Counted from the stretch's first letter, positions 18,432 through 26,962 are shown. The stretch is 64,000 nucleotides of DNA from Rubripirellula reticaptiva (GCF_007860175.1 NZ_SJPX01000005.1:186001-250000), one strand, 5' to 3'. Made by a program: numbers and translations. The notes: generated by a model not told the origin, from the sequence alone.

Positions 18432-18743
18432 TTAAAAACGGGAGCCTTGGCGAAAGCCAAGTAAGACGCACCGGTCGTGTCAGCAGCGAAGAAAGTGCGT
18501 GCTAGGCAAGATGCGGAGCGATAATATGCACCGGACTGCCGGTAAAAGCAACTACGCAAATTCGTTCATTTGACGCGGTTTTTACGGAAGTAAAGAGCAG
18601 TTCAGGCTTATTAGCGGCGTTGCCAACAAGCCTGAAATAGCATCGGAAATGCGTCCTTTGCCAATTCTGCCTTTATGGATCCCGCCAGCCATCCGCGGCC
18701 GATCGGTTCAAGGAACTCGCGATCGTCTTCCCCATCAACCGCG
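18432..18743. other. Intergenic region with a stem-loop
   Basis: 312 nt between the protease gene start and the 3' end of a small membrane gene, both on the minus strand. It contains the hairpin at 18601-18636; otherwise no gene was seen. Confidence 0.4.
18601..18636 (-). terminator. Stem-loop, possible terminator of the membrane gene run
   Basis: Perfect 9-bp stem TTCAGGCTT/AAGCCTGAA with further GGC/GCC pairing in the loop. It is about 110 nt beyond the stop at 18744 in the minus-strand direction. A short CTCTTT follows on that strand but no long U tract, so termination is plausible, not certain. Confidence 0.4.
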
Positions 18744-19034
18744 CTAGTCCGAAGTGACCGGTAATTTCAGCACAGGCTCAGTCCGCACAAATTCAACAAC
18801 TTCCTCAAGTCTCTCGCTCGTCTGCTCGTTCCAGGCGTTCAGGTGTTTAATTTGCAATCTAAGCGTTTCCATTCGACGCTTCAACTCCCGATTCTGTTGG
18901 TGCTGGTTCAACGAAACAAAAACGAGTGCCGCAAATGCGATCAGCAACAACAGCGACCGAATCGAAAAGTGTTTCTTTACGAGCGGCGTATCGGCAACGA
19001 TCAGTACTGCAGCTTGCGTTTGGTTTCGATTCAT
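18744..19034 (-). CDS. Small single-pass membrane protein with coiled coil
   Basis: 96 residues, family unknown. About 1-24 are polar, a membrane helix covers about 26-42 (IRSLLLLIAFAALVFVSL), and 43-80 is a heptad-like helical region (NRELKRRMETLRLQIKHLNA). The tail ends in a short hydrophobic/acidic segment. This is the topology of a bitopic protein with an external or cytoplasmic coiled coil. It is 9 nt downstream of the next membrane gene, so the two are probably one operon. Confidence 0.6.
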   Translation of the reverse strand: MNRNQTQAAVLIVADTPLVKKHFSIRSLLLLIAFAALVFVSLNQHQQNRELKRRMETLRLQIKHLNAWNEQTSERLEEVVEFVRTEPVLKLPVTSD

Positions 19035-19043
19035 AGAAGTGTT

Positions 19044-19559
19044 TCAGATGGTAGGCGGTCGTCCTGACCAAGAACGTAGGCTTTCAAAGTCTGTGCCGTC
19101 CGCCATGGGATGATAGAGCCGTCCGCGTTCGGCTAGCTTTCCGCCCAGCAACGCCAGTGGCACGATTAGAACACAGCTCATCACGTGAGTCCAAAAATAT
19201 GGGGCATCGACCAGCCAAGGAACTGACATTGCAACATCAGCGACCAGATAAATGCAACCGGCATAGAACGCGTGGGCGATGCACCTGTATCCAGCCAAGC
19301 GCCCGGCAAGATAGCCGCACAACAGAAACGGCGGCCACACAAATGCAGGAAAGAAAATGGCGTTGAACAAGATCGTCGAGCCTTCGTTGCGATCAAACAG
19401 CAACATCCAATAAATAAAAATAAACAGGCCCGCCATTGCCGCGAGAACCAAGGAAATCGCCAGCGTGGCGACAGGTGCGAACAGCACCGCAGGAATAGAA
19501 ATCGCTGCGGAAACAGTTCCTTGAACGTTCGATCCGAACGGGCGATACGGATTTTGCAT
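19044..19559 (-). CDS. Multi-pass membrane protein, unknown function
   Basis: 171 residues starting MQNPYRPFGSNVQ, a start pattern often seen in short planctomycete membrane proteins. Four or five hydrophobic helices follow (around ISIPAVLFAPVATLAISLVL, FIFIYWMLLF, FNAIFFPAFVWPPFLLCGYL, FYAGCIYLVADVAM, VMSCVLIVPLALLGG). No conserved motif is recognised. It is 9 nt upstream of the small coiled-coil membrane protein. Confidence 0.6.
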   Translation of the reverse strand: MQNPYRPFGSNVQGTVSAAISIPAVLFAPVATLAISLVLAAMAGLFIFIYWMLLFDRNEGSTILFNAIFFPAFVWPPFLLCGYLAGRLAGYRCIAHAFYAGCIYLVADVAMSVPWLVDAPYFWTHVMSCVLIVPLALLGGKLAERGRLYHPMADGTDFESLRSWSGRPPTI

Positions 19560-19803
19560 AACAAGTACACCGGTGGAAGGAAAACAGCGCAGCCTTGGAA
19601 AACGCCAAACATGAGACGCTTCGAAATAGGCTGGATTTACCTAAACGATGGGCGTGTAAAATCGCCAACTCGAACAGAAGCTCGCTACAACTGCTGCATT
19701 TCGAACAATGGCAGTGACAGTTTTAAATCGAGTGTTCCGATGCTTAATCAACCGAGCATCACCGGGGATCTCGTTAAAGAAAAGAACTGTCGCGTAAAAA
19801 ACT

Positions 19804-20973
19804 TTACTGCTGGCTTTCGCCGAAATAAGTTGCCAGCACGTCGTTCCATTTGGGGCTGGACGTTTGACGCAGCAAGACTTGATTGATGGGTTCGCGCAGC
19901 GGACTGTCGCTCGGCAATGCGAACGCGTAACTCTGCCGCTCGAATGTGGTTGGCAACACGTAGGCGTCGCCCGACCATTTTCGATAGGTCTCGTGCTGCA
20001 AGATCGGCGCGTCGTAAACGACGGCGTCACATTGGTTGGCCACCAGACTGGTCAGTGCCGAGTCAACGTTGGGAAATCCGGCGAACAAGATATGCCGAGA
20101 CCGCAGATAATCGGCCGACGTGGAACCGTTGACTGTTGCGACTTTCACTCGCGACAAATCGGCGGGGCCGCTGATGCGTGATCTCAACTCCGTCAACGTC
20201 AGTGCCGACGTGACCGCCGCGGTGAAACCAGCGATGATGAACAGACCGGCGAACATCCAAATCAATCCGATCAATCGACCGCCCAGCGTCCTGGGTACTT
20301 TGTCACCATAGCCGACGGTCGTGATCGTCACCGCCGCCCACCACATGCCGGCAGCGATACCTCGAACCCAACCTTTGTCGAACTGCTCGCGATTCGCCTT
20401 ACGCTCGAACAGGTAGATTCCCACCGCGCTGACAAACATTGCCAAAACCAACCCAGCAACAATGCGGATGAACGTCGGTGAGAAGACTGCGTCTAGGATT
20501 CCGAACCATCCGGATCTGCGTTGCTTCGCACCGACCGCAATGCCCAAACCCGAGGTGTGAAACGAGTGCGTGAAGTCCATGCGTTTTTCACGTTCATAGT
20601 TGACCGTGATCGCAGCGGCGGCCAAGTCGACTTCCGCCGCCTCGACGGCGTCAAGCATCTCGCCAAGCGACAATGGCCGGAAGTCGATTTCAATGGTGTG
20701 GCCAGATTCGATTTCCAGTTCGGCTTTGACCTCACGCATCAAATCGACGCTGATGCCGGTCCATTGACCGTCGTCGCTAAGCATCGCAAACGGAGGGACC
20801 TCGCGGACAGCGACACGTAGCGTTTCTGGTACTCCCAACCGGACCGGATCATCAGTAGGACCGTTGTCGCGAATGTTATCCTGAGCCAGCCCGATCGCCT
20901 GCGCAAAAAGGACTACGCCTAAAAACGTAATACAGACGCTTACGGTGTTCGCCTCGATTGGACTGCCTCGCAT
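19804..20973 (-). CDS. Ionotropic glutamate receptor-like channel with K+ filter
   Basis: 389 residues with GluR0-like order: signal peptide (1-30), ligand-binding lobe S1 (50-150), membrane helix M1 (169-189), pore loop with filter TTVGYG (218-223), M2 (232-255), then lobe S2 (262-389). Likely ligand residues: Arg128 in YEREK (the alpha-carboxyl-binding Arg of iGluRs), the GSTSADY segment (283-289), and Asp321 in VVYDAPIL (aligned with the amino-group-binding acid). It should form a ligand-gated potassium channel with an extracytoplasmic amino-acid-binding domain. The stop of the upstream paralogue is 4 nt before its ATG. The ligand is not predictable. Confidence 0.88.
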   Translation of the reverse strand: MRGSPIEANTVSVCITFLGVVLFAQAIGLAQDNIRDNGPTDDPVRLGVPETLRVAVREVPPFAMLSDDGQWTGISVDLMREVKAELEIESGHTIEIDFRPLSLGEMLDAVEAAEVDLAAAAITVNYEREKRMDFTHSFHTSGLGIAVGAKQRRSGWFGILDAVFSPTFIRIVAGLVLAMFVSAVGIYLFERKANREQFDKGWVRGIAAGMWWAAVTITTVGYGDKVPRTLGGRLIGLIWMFAGLFIIAGFTAAVTSALTLTELRSRISGPADLSRVKVATVNGSTSADYLRSRHILFAGFPNVDSALTSLVANQCDAVVYDAPILQHETYRKWSGDAYVLPTTFERQSYAFALPSDSPLREPINQVLLRQTSSPKWNDVLATYFGESQQ

Positions 20974-20977
20974 CGAT

Positions 20978-22144
20978 TCATTCTCCTAGATAGCGATAGA
21001 CAAGTTCATCCCATGAATCGCTCTCGCGAAAACGCAGCAACTCTTCGTTGAAGCGTTTCCGCAGCTCGCTATCCCTCGGCAGCGCGATCGCATACTCCTG
21101 GACATTGAATAAGACGGGCAAAACGTCGATTCGGTTTGCGAACTCGTCACTTGCCAAATACTTTAACAGCGCGGCGTCATAAACCACGGCATCGGCGTTG
21201 CCAGAATCGACCGCACCGATTGCAGCACGAGGTGACTCGTAAGCACGAAAGAAGATGCGACGTTGACGAAGATAATCAGCACTCGTGCTCGCATCGACCG
21301 TCGCCACTCGCACATGATGCAGGTCCGTCGACCGATTGATTCCAACATCGAGCTGCCCGACCGTCAGCACAGATGTGATCACGCCCGTCAGAATCGATAG
21401 CACGATCAAACTGGCGAACATCGCCAGCGTCGCCAGCAAACGCCCCATCATGCTAACTGGAATGATGCTCTTGTTTCCGAGCAGCAAAATGATCGACCAC
21501 CAAATGCCCATGCTTAGGCCTTGTCGGCGCTTGCCACCGAACATCGACGTGTTGGACTTGCGTTCGAACACCCAAAACAGAAATCCGCAAACCGCAACGG
21601 TCAAAACCATTGCGGCGACAATCTTCAACAAGCGACTTGAGACAATGCGTTTGAGCACGTTCCAAGGGCTCGAATGATCGCGCGTGCTGATCGCGATCCC
21701 CAGCCCGGTCGAGTAATGCGGATGGCAAAAATCGACGTGTTCGAGTCGTTCCGACGTGACGCTAATCGCTGCGACGGCAGCATCCAATTGCCCCTCTTCC
21801 AATCCCTGCAACATTTCGCCAAGCGTCAGCTCCTGAAACTCGTATTCCAGTTTCAGTTCATGGGCCAAGTGTTCCCAAAGTTCGATGCTGATTCCAGCCC
21901 ACGAACCGTCAGAGTTCTTGATCGCAAACGGAGGACTTTGCTTGGTGCCAACTCGCAAGACGACAGGTTCGCCAACCTTTTCTGAGACAACGATCGACTC
22001 GGTTGCTTCTTGGGCGCCGGCTTCGATGCAACTACCGAACGCTCCGATTAGCAACGTCGCAATTAGCAACGTCGCAATTGGAAGCCAACGCAGCTTGGAC
22101 AGGATCATTGCAGTCTCTGGCATGGTAGTGAAATCGACGAGCAT
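20978..22144 (-). CDS. Ionotropic glutamate receptor-like protein with altered pore
   Basis: 388 residues, same order as its downstream paralogue: signal peptide, S1 lobe (60-155), M1 (174-193), pore loop, M2 (235-260), S2 lobe. Ligand residues are kept (Arg133 in SERLE, DASTSADY at 284-291, Asp323 in VVYDAALL). The pore loop reads WWSIILLLGNKSIIP: the TVGYG potassium filter is gone and the loop is two residues shorter, which resembles eukaryotic iGluR pore loops in lacking the signature. It may be a non-K+ channel subunit, a heteromer partner or a non-conducting sensor. The start is uncertain: ATG at 22144, 22123 or 22108 all give a signal peptide. Confidence 0.82.
   Translation of the reverse strand: MLVDFTTMPETAMILSKLRWLPIATLLIATLLIGAFGSCIEAGAQEATESIVVSEKVGEPVVLRVGTKQSPPFAIKNSDGSWAGISIELWEHLAHELKLEYEFQELTLGEMLQGLEEGQLDAAVAAISVTSERLEHVDFCHPHYSTGLGIAISTRDHSSPWNVLKRIVSSRLLKIVAAMVLTVAVCGFLFWVFERKSNTSMFGGKRRQGLSMGIWWSIILLLGNKSIIPVSMMGRLLATLAMFASLIVLSILTGVITSVLTVGQLDVGINRSTDLHHVRVATVDASTSADYLRQRRIFFRAYESPRAAIGAVDSGNADAVVYDAALLKYLASDEFANRIDVLPVLFNVQEYAIALPRDSELRKRFNEELLRFRESDSWDELVYRYLGE
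22047..22076 (-). repeat. Tandem 15-bp duplication in signal peptide
   Basis: Two exact copies of ATTAGCAACGTCGCA (22047-22061, 22062-22076). It encodes the repeated ATLLI in the hydrophobic core (LPIATLLIATLLIG) of the altered-pore receptor's signal peptide. It is in frame, so it only lengthens the core. Confidence 0.8.
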
Positions 22145-22322
22145 CTCCAGTCACACGATCGTCCGCGGCGAATGATTGGTCGCCGGAGTGTAACAGAATC
22201 TCGCAGTCAATCGAAATCGATGACGATCGCATCATCTAATTCACGGCGAAACGGAAATCGCAACCGTGGATCCGAACACGACCTCCCCTTCGTCTGTTCC
22301 TCAACACGCGTGCAGCGAATTG

Positions 22323-22919
22323 CTACCCGTCGTTTTCCGCTGCAACGCAAACGCGGACACACGGCAACCCATTTCGATAGGAAGTCACGATCACATCCGT
22401 ACCTGCAACTAGCAAACTTCCATCATCCGAAGTCACCGAAACGAGATTTCCGTCGATGATCGCATCACCGATTGGACGCAGCGGAGAGGATGTTGTGCCA
22501 GTCTTGCCGACGAGCTGGTGTTTTGGCACGCCAAACGAAGTCGGTCCATCGTCAACAAGCGGATGAAGAACGATTTGAGGAAAACCGAATGACCATTCAC
22601 GTACCAAATAGGCGGCAGCCCAAAGCCCAGACACCCCGCCATCTAACTCGCCACCAATGACGAGAGCGAGTGCTAAACCAGCCCCAAGCAGCAACGCAAA
22701 AACTCCCCAAACCGCAAAATTGAAGTACCAGCAAAGCAACAGTACGCCAGCCATCAACGCCAACACTCGGCGGCGAGCAGACGGAAGCCGAGCGGCGACG
22801 TCCAGATTGGTTTCAAGGTCGCTGCGGGAAGCCCAACGATTGAAATGCCAAATGAACAACGCCAGCGCAACGGCGACCAAAGGTAAATCAACGAACGGTG
22901 CAAATGCGAATCGGTTCAT
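22323..22919 (-). CDS. NfeD-like membrane protein
   Basis: 198 residues. There is an N-terminal hydrophobic helix (LPLVAVALALFIWHF), two more (RVLALMAGVLLLCWYFNFAV, FALLLGAGLALALVIGG), then a C-terminal OB-fold NfeD domain: VGKTGTTSSPLRPIGDAIID, then VTSDDGSLLVAGTDVIV. NfeD proteins usually stand next to SPFH/flotillin or ClpP-like protease genes; none is adjacent here. It overlaps the upstream gene by ATGA (22916-22919), so it is translated with it. Confidence 0.78.
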   Translation of the reverse strand: MNRFAFAPFVDLPLVAVALALFIWHFNRWASRSDLETNLDVAARLPSARRRVLALMAGVLLLCWYFNFAVWGVFALLLGAGLALALVIGGELDGGVSGLWAAAYLVREWSFGFPQIVLHPLVDDGPTSFGVPKHQLVGKTGTTSSPLRPIGDAIIDGNLVSVTSDDGSLLVAGTDVIVTSYRNGLPCVRVCVAAENDG

Positions 22920-23332
22920 TGCGTCATCTGCTGTCGGTGAGTTGTTTCGTGATAGTCACGACGCAAACGCAAGGTTTCGGCTTCCGAAACCGGCATGAAA
23001 CGGCGACAAACGACAAGATGCCCGTCCCGAAACAGCAACGCTAACATTGCCAATAGCCCAACCGCCGTCACGACGAGAGATAGCGCAATAACACTCGCAG
23101 GTCCGGCCGAAGCCCACAGCACCAGCGGAACGCCAATGAAGTACATAACGATCAGCGTTATCCGAGACCGCAGTGGCCACTTTACACCGAGCGTGTTACC
23201 GCAGGTCTCGCATGCTCGCAGCCCAGACCAATAACGCAACATCGAAACACGGTCTTCGCATATTGGGCATCCACCACGGCATTTTGCGTCAGGCGATTCG
23301 GCACACGTGGTTGGCGGTGAGTAAGGATTCAC
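22916..23332 (-). CDS. Zinc-ribbon membrane protein, unknown function
   Basis: 138 residues. The N-terminus has two CxxC pairs (CPIC and CETC, about residues 22-45) that suggest a zinc ribbon. Two membrane helices follow (RITLIVMYFIGVPLVLWA, VIALSLVVTAVGLLAMLAL), then a basic, charged C-terminus. This is the plan of planctomycete CPBP/zinc-ribbon membrane proteins, but no named family is recognised. The ATGA overlap with the NfeD-like gene suggests a functional link at the membrane. Confidence 0.65.
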   Translation of the reverse strand: MNPYSPPTTCAESPDAKCRGGCPICEDRVSMLRYWSGLRACETCGNTLGVKWPLRSRITLIVMYFIGVPLVLWASAGPASVIALSLVVTAVGLLAMLALLFRDGHLVVCRRFMPVSEAETLRLRRDYHETTHRQQMTQ

Positions 23333-23361
23333 GATGATTCAATTGCCTGCTCGCGAAACGG

Positions 23362-23703
23362 CTAGTACAGCGTCGATCCACAGTAGTAGCGTCGAATAAC
23401 GATCCGGCGAACAACGAATAGTTGCAAAACGTTGAAAATCTTCAGCCAAATCAACCACGAGGTCAACGCATATGATTCCAGAAAATCGGTCACACCGAAG
23501 GCAAGGAAGAGGATCGAGTATGCGATTTCAAGCCGACTGTTGCGGTGCATCCAATAGCGCCGGATCACCAGCCACGAAAGCACAAACCAGACCGTCCCTT
23601 CGGCAATGTTGAACCAGTGGTAAAGCTCGTTAAAAAGATTGTTGCCGCTAGGTGGGTAACGCCACCAAGTTCGCTGAACCAATAAGTCGATGAGATCGGT
23701 CAT
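23362..23703 (-). CDS. Small membrane protein, unknown function
   Basis: 113 residues with three hydrophobic segments (IAEGTVWFVLSWLVI, LEIAYSILFLAFGVTDFLES, WLIWLKIFNVLQLFVV), ending in a basic, Tyr-rich tail. An N-terminal amphipathic section carries many aromatic residues (QRTWWRYPPSGNNLFNELYH). Not a family I can name. It is 29 nt upstream of the zinc-ribbon membrane gene, so these three may be one transcription unit. Confidence 0.6.
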   Translation of the reverse strand: MTDLIDLLVQRTWWRYPPSGNNLFNELYHWFNIAEGTVWFVLSWLVIRRYWMHRNSRLEIAYSILFLAFGVTDFLESYALTSWLIWLKIFNVLQLFVVRRIVIRRYYCGSTLY

Positions 23704-23775
23704 GAAGCCAAGCTTACCGTGGGCACACCGGCGTTGCGCAGGCTGTCATTGGCTACGGAAACCGCCGCATGGCCA

Positions 23776-23813
23776 TAAAAAAAGCCCGCGAGCTGGATGC
23801 TTGCGGGCTTTTG
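23776..23813. terminator. Bidirectional Rho-independent terminator
   Basis: AAAGCCCGC (23781-23789) pairs with GCGGGCTTT (23803-23811) around a 13-nt loop, flanked by A7 on the left and T4 on the right. It is oriented so that it can stop transcription from the secreted protein gene at 23849 (minus strand, reading into the A-run as U) and from the plus strand. Confidence 0.85.
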
Positions 23814-23848
23814 CGTTGACGACGTTTGTTTGGTTCGCCCCGGGCGGA

Positions 23849-24322
23849 TTAGGCTTCGGTCTTTTGAGCGCTGGCAATTCGGTCGGTTGAATCGACGAAG
23901 GGGTTCGACTGGATCGCGCCGAGCTTTGCGGGATTTGGCTTGGCACCACTGTGGTGCACGCACGGGTTGCCGCATGGCTGGCTGAACGATGGGCTCGGCG
24001 TTGGCACGATCGGTTCAGCGAACTCGGTACGCAAGCGGCTGTTGTAGTTCGGGCCAGCTTGGACCATTGGCGGCGAGGCGAACGGGCTCAGGCCGTACGG
24101 ACGAGCGTGACGGGCGCCATAATAGACGGGGGGGTTGGTGGCAAAGTAGGGTGGTGTACGGATCGAAGTGGAGTACCGAGCTCCGAATGGTTGATAGAAT
24201 CCATAGGGAGCGAATCCGAACTCGCCGAAACCTTGAGCCGATGCGGTTCCTGACTGCAGGACGCTTGAGCCCAAAAGAGAAGCGGCAACCACCGCAAGTG
24301 CTGCCACGAAATGCTTGTTCAT
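23849..24322 (-). CDS. Secreted Pro/Tyr-rich hypothetical protein
   Basis: 157 residues. The signal peptide MNKHFVAALAVVAASLLGS is cleaved before about QGFGEFGFA. The mature part is rich in Pro, Tyr, Phe, Gly and Asn (YGFYQPFG, TPPYFATNPPVYYGA, PYGLSPFASPPMVQAG), low-complexity and probably unfolded. One CGNPC pair near the C-terminus could form a disulfide. The start at MNKHF is fixed by the signal peptide. I recall similar small secreted proteins in Rhodopirellula-type genomes, possibly envelope-associated; function unknown. Confidence 0.7.
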   Translation of the reverse strand: MNKHFVAALAVVAASLLGSSVLQSGTASAQGFGEFGFAPYGFYQPFGARYSTSIRTPPYFATNPPVYYGARHARPYGLSPFASPPMVQAGPNYNSRLRTEFAEPIVPTPSPSFSQPCGNPCVHHSGAKPNPAKLGAIQSNPFVDSTDRIASAQKTEA

Positions 24323-24547
24323 CAAAAAACCTTTTGCGTACCAAAATGGGATGGAGCGATCACGTTTGGCCAAAACCGTTTTTGACGTTCACGTCCCCAC
24401 GCGACTGATCAGAATGCGACTAACCACAATTAAGGCTAGTTACCCCCTCTAACTGTTTCAACCATCACTGGCCGAGAATCCGTTGTTTTCGTCGCCATCG
24501 CTGCCACACCGCCGCTCGCCGCACAATCTCGATCGAAATATTCAGTT

Positions 24548-25663
24548 TTGAACATCACCTGTCTGATTCATTCTCTCGACGGCGGGGGAGCCGAACGCGT
24601 CATGGCGGGTTTGTCGTCTCGCTTGGCAGGTCGCGGGCATGCGGTGACGCTGTTGACGCTGGACAGAGGAGAATCCGACCGCCACTTGGTCGATCCGTCC
24701 GTCAGTCGGCGAATGCTTGGCGTGATGGGCGAGACCCGGTCATTGATCTCGGCGGTGGCAAATCTGCGCCGGCGCGTTCGCGTGATCCGCGCGGCGATGG
24801 TGGACTCATCGCCCGACGTGGTGCTGTCGTTTTGTGACCGCACCAACATTTTGGCTGTGATGGCGGCGCGTCCGACCGGCATCCCGATCGTGATCAGCGA
24901 ACGCAGCGATCCGTCGGCCCAGTCGCTTGGCCGAGCGTACGGTTGGCTAAGAAATCGGATGTATCCAAAAGCCAATCGCATCATCGCGCAGACCGTGGAC
25001 TCGGCCGAGTATATCGAGACGCTACTGATATCGGCTGGCCGCCGCCGAGTGACTGGCCCGGTCGACGTGATCCCGTCGGCGGTTGATACACCATGTGCAA
25101 CGTCCGACCGAAGTGTGGCTGTTGCCAATCGCCAGGTCGTGTCGGTTGGACGACTTGAGATCGAAAAGGGATTCGACCGATTGATCGATGCGTTCGCGCC
25201 GGTCGTGAAGCGATACCCGGACTGGAAATTGCAAATCATCGGCGAAGGCTCACAGCGCGGCCCGCTGGAAAATCAGATCCGGCAACTGGGACTGACATCG
25301 TCGGTTTCGCTGGCGGGTTGGATCCAGCCCGTCTGGCAACCGCTTGCCGCGGCCACCATTTTCGTATCGTCCAGCCACTACGAAGGATTCCCGTCGGCGC
25401 TGATGGAAGCGATGGCGGCGGGCGTCCCAAGCGTTAGCGTGGATTGCCCCAGCGGGCCCCGCCAAATCATCTGCGACACCCTGAACGGGTTATTGGTGCC
25501 CAATGACTTGGCCGGAATCACGGCTGGAATCGAGCGAATGATTGTGGACTCGACCATGCGTGAAGAAATCGGCGAGGCCGGCCGCGACGTCCTGACCCAC
25601 TTCGGCTGGCCCACGATGGTCGACCACTACGAACGCGTGCTGGCGGAAGAATCAGGACGCTAA
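24548..25663 (+). CDS. GT4-family glycosyltransferase
   Basis: 371 residues, TTG start. GT-B fold: N-terminal Rossmann motif ITCLIHSLDGGGAERVM with the GGAE donor/acceptor loop, C-terminal VVSVGRLEIEKGFDRLIDAF, and the EGFPSALMEAMAAGVPSV donor-binding signature (Glu-x7-Glu) plus DCPSGPRQII. It transfers a sugar from a nucleotide sugar in capsule, LPS or exopolysaccharide synthesis, retaining stereochemistry. The TTG start is accepted because MNITCLIH is the conserved beginning. No other polysaccharide genes are adjacent, so the product pathway is open. Confidence 0.9.
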   Translation: MNITCLIHSLDGGGAERVMAGLSSRLAGRGHAVTLLTLDRGESDRHLVDPSVSRRMLGVMGETRSLISAVANLRRRVRVIRAAMVDSSPDVVLSFCDRTNILAVMAARPTGIPIVISERSDPSAQSLGRAYGWLRNRMYPKANRIIAQTVDSAEYIETLLISAGRRRVTGPVDVIPSAVDTPCATSDRSVAVANRQVVSVGRLEIEKGFDRLIDAFAPVVKRYPDWKLQIIGEGSQRGPLENQIRQLGLTSSVSLAGWIQPVWQPLAAATIFVSSSHYEGFPSALMEAMAAGVPSVSVDCPSGPRQIICDTLNGLLVPNDLAGITAGIERMIVDSTMREEIGEAGRDVLTHFGWPTMVDHYERVLAEESGR

Positions 25664-25753
25664 CGAGTCTGGCCGGCTTGCGTTAGAATAATAGAGTCGG
25701 CGTTATGACACATTGCTGACAGAACTGACCGCTTCGAACCGCTGCGCAGGATT

Positions 25754-26962
25754 TTGAAATTGACCGTGACGCCACGCTACCTTGTCATTCCCAAAGCGAT
25801 CGCGGCCTGCACCGTGCTGTTGCTTGCCCATGCCTTGACGGCCAATGTCGTGACGGCTGGAAATGCCATGACGGTGACGACTCAATCGGGCGAGTCGTTC
25901 GGCGGCGACTTTGCTGGCATCGGTGACGATTCGATGTTGATCATCGTCGATGGTGCCGAACGCGCGATTCCGTTTAGCGAACTGCAAAGCTTGACGCCCG
26001 ACGACGTGGCATCCGAAACCGGTCCGGCGTTTCGAGTCACGTTGGTCGATGGTTCCCGGATCGCCGCTCAGGATATTTCGCTTGACGAGTCCGGCGTTGT
26101 GATCGAGCCGCGCCGGCAACGGACCATTCGAGCCGACTTGCGGAAGGTCAAAGCGATCCGGTTCCGTGCTTCCGCAACGACAACAGATGCCCAGTGGTTG
26201 GGACTGCTTGAAAAAGAGTCTCGCGGTGACGTGATGGTGATTCGACGCCCGGGCGACAAACTGGATCCGACATCAGGCATCGTAGAGGCGATCGCAGATG
26301 CGAAGGTGACGTTTAACTTGGACGGTGACACGGTGGCGGCGCCGATGGACAAACTTGAAGGCGTCATCTTCGGGTCCACTGCCAGCGTTTCCGATGATGC
26401 CGAAATTCGGATCGTTGACGTTTACGGTTCACAGTGGTCGGTCCAATCATTGTCGCCCAGCGAGCCCGGTCAACCGCTGAAGTTGACGTTGTCATCGGGA
26501 CTGCAACACGAGCTTCCACTCGGCCAGATCGCGTCGATGAAACTTAGCAGCGGCATGATGATGCTGGCCACCGAGAAGCCGGCTGCGGCTTCGATGACGA
26601 CCTACATTGAAACCAACGTCGACGCAGGTTTGATCGATGCGTTTTTGGGTCCAGCCGCGTCCGGCGATGCTGACTTGGCGATCAACGGCGGCGGCAAAAT
26701 CGAGTACCGAGTGGCCGAAGGATTCGAAACGATCAGCGGAACGGTTGTCCGTTCGAACAAGACAAAGATTGCCAGCGGTGTGACGGTACGAGTCACGCTT
26801 GATGGCAAAACCGTTTGGGAAGAATCGCTGACTGATACCGAGCCGCGTGGTTTCGAAATCCCGATCGCGTCGGCACGCCGAGTTGCGATCGAAGTGGACT
26901 GTCAAGACGACGGCGACTTGGGTGACATGGTCACAATTCTGAGACCGCGGCTGTTGAAGTAA
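25754..26962 (+). CDS. Exported protein with NPCBM-like C-terminal domain
   Basis: 402 residues, TTG start. The N-terminus has a signal peptide (IPKAIAACTVLLLAHALTA). The middle has two or more beta-rich modules with repeated VTLVDGSRIAAQDISLDESG and KLTLSSGLQHELPLGQIASM patterns. The C-terminus (about 265-402) reads like NPCBM/NEW2: VDAGLIDAFLGPAASGDADL then VRVTLDGKTVWEESLTDTE and RVAIEVDCQDDGDLGDMVTI. NPCBM domains bind carbohydrate or cap glycoside hydrolases. It directly precedes the HtrA-like operon (70 nt to its first start), so it may be cargo or partner. Confidence 0.72.
   Translation: MKLTVTPRYLVIPKAIAACTVLLLAHALTANVVTAGNAMTVTTQSGESFGGDFAGIGDDSMLIIVDGAERAIPFSELQSLTPDDVASETGPAFRVTLVDGSRIAAQDISLDESGVVIEPRRQRTIRADLRKVKAIRFRASATTTDAQWLGLLEKESRGDVMVIRRPGDKLDPTSGIVEAIADAKVTFNLDGDTVAAPMDKLEGVIFGSTASVSDDAEIRIVDVYGSQWSVQSLSPSEPGQPLKLTLSSGLQHELPLGQIASMKLSSGMMMLATEKPAAASMTTYIETNVDAGLIDAFLGPAASGDADLAINGGGKIEYRVAEGFETISGTVVRSNKTKIASGVTVRVTLDGKTVWEESLTDTEPRGFEIPIASARRVAIEVDCQDDGDLGDMVTILRPRLLK

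Noticed and set aside
20978-22144. Altered pore considered a frameshift error
   Set aside because: M2 and the S2 lobe continue in the same frame directly after the loop, so an indel error is unlikely, though read support was not available.
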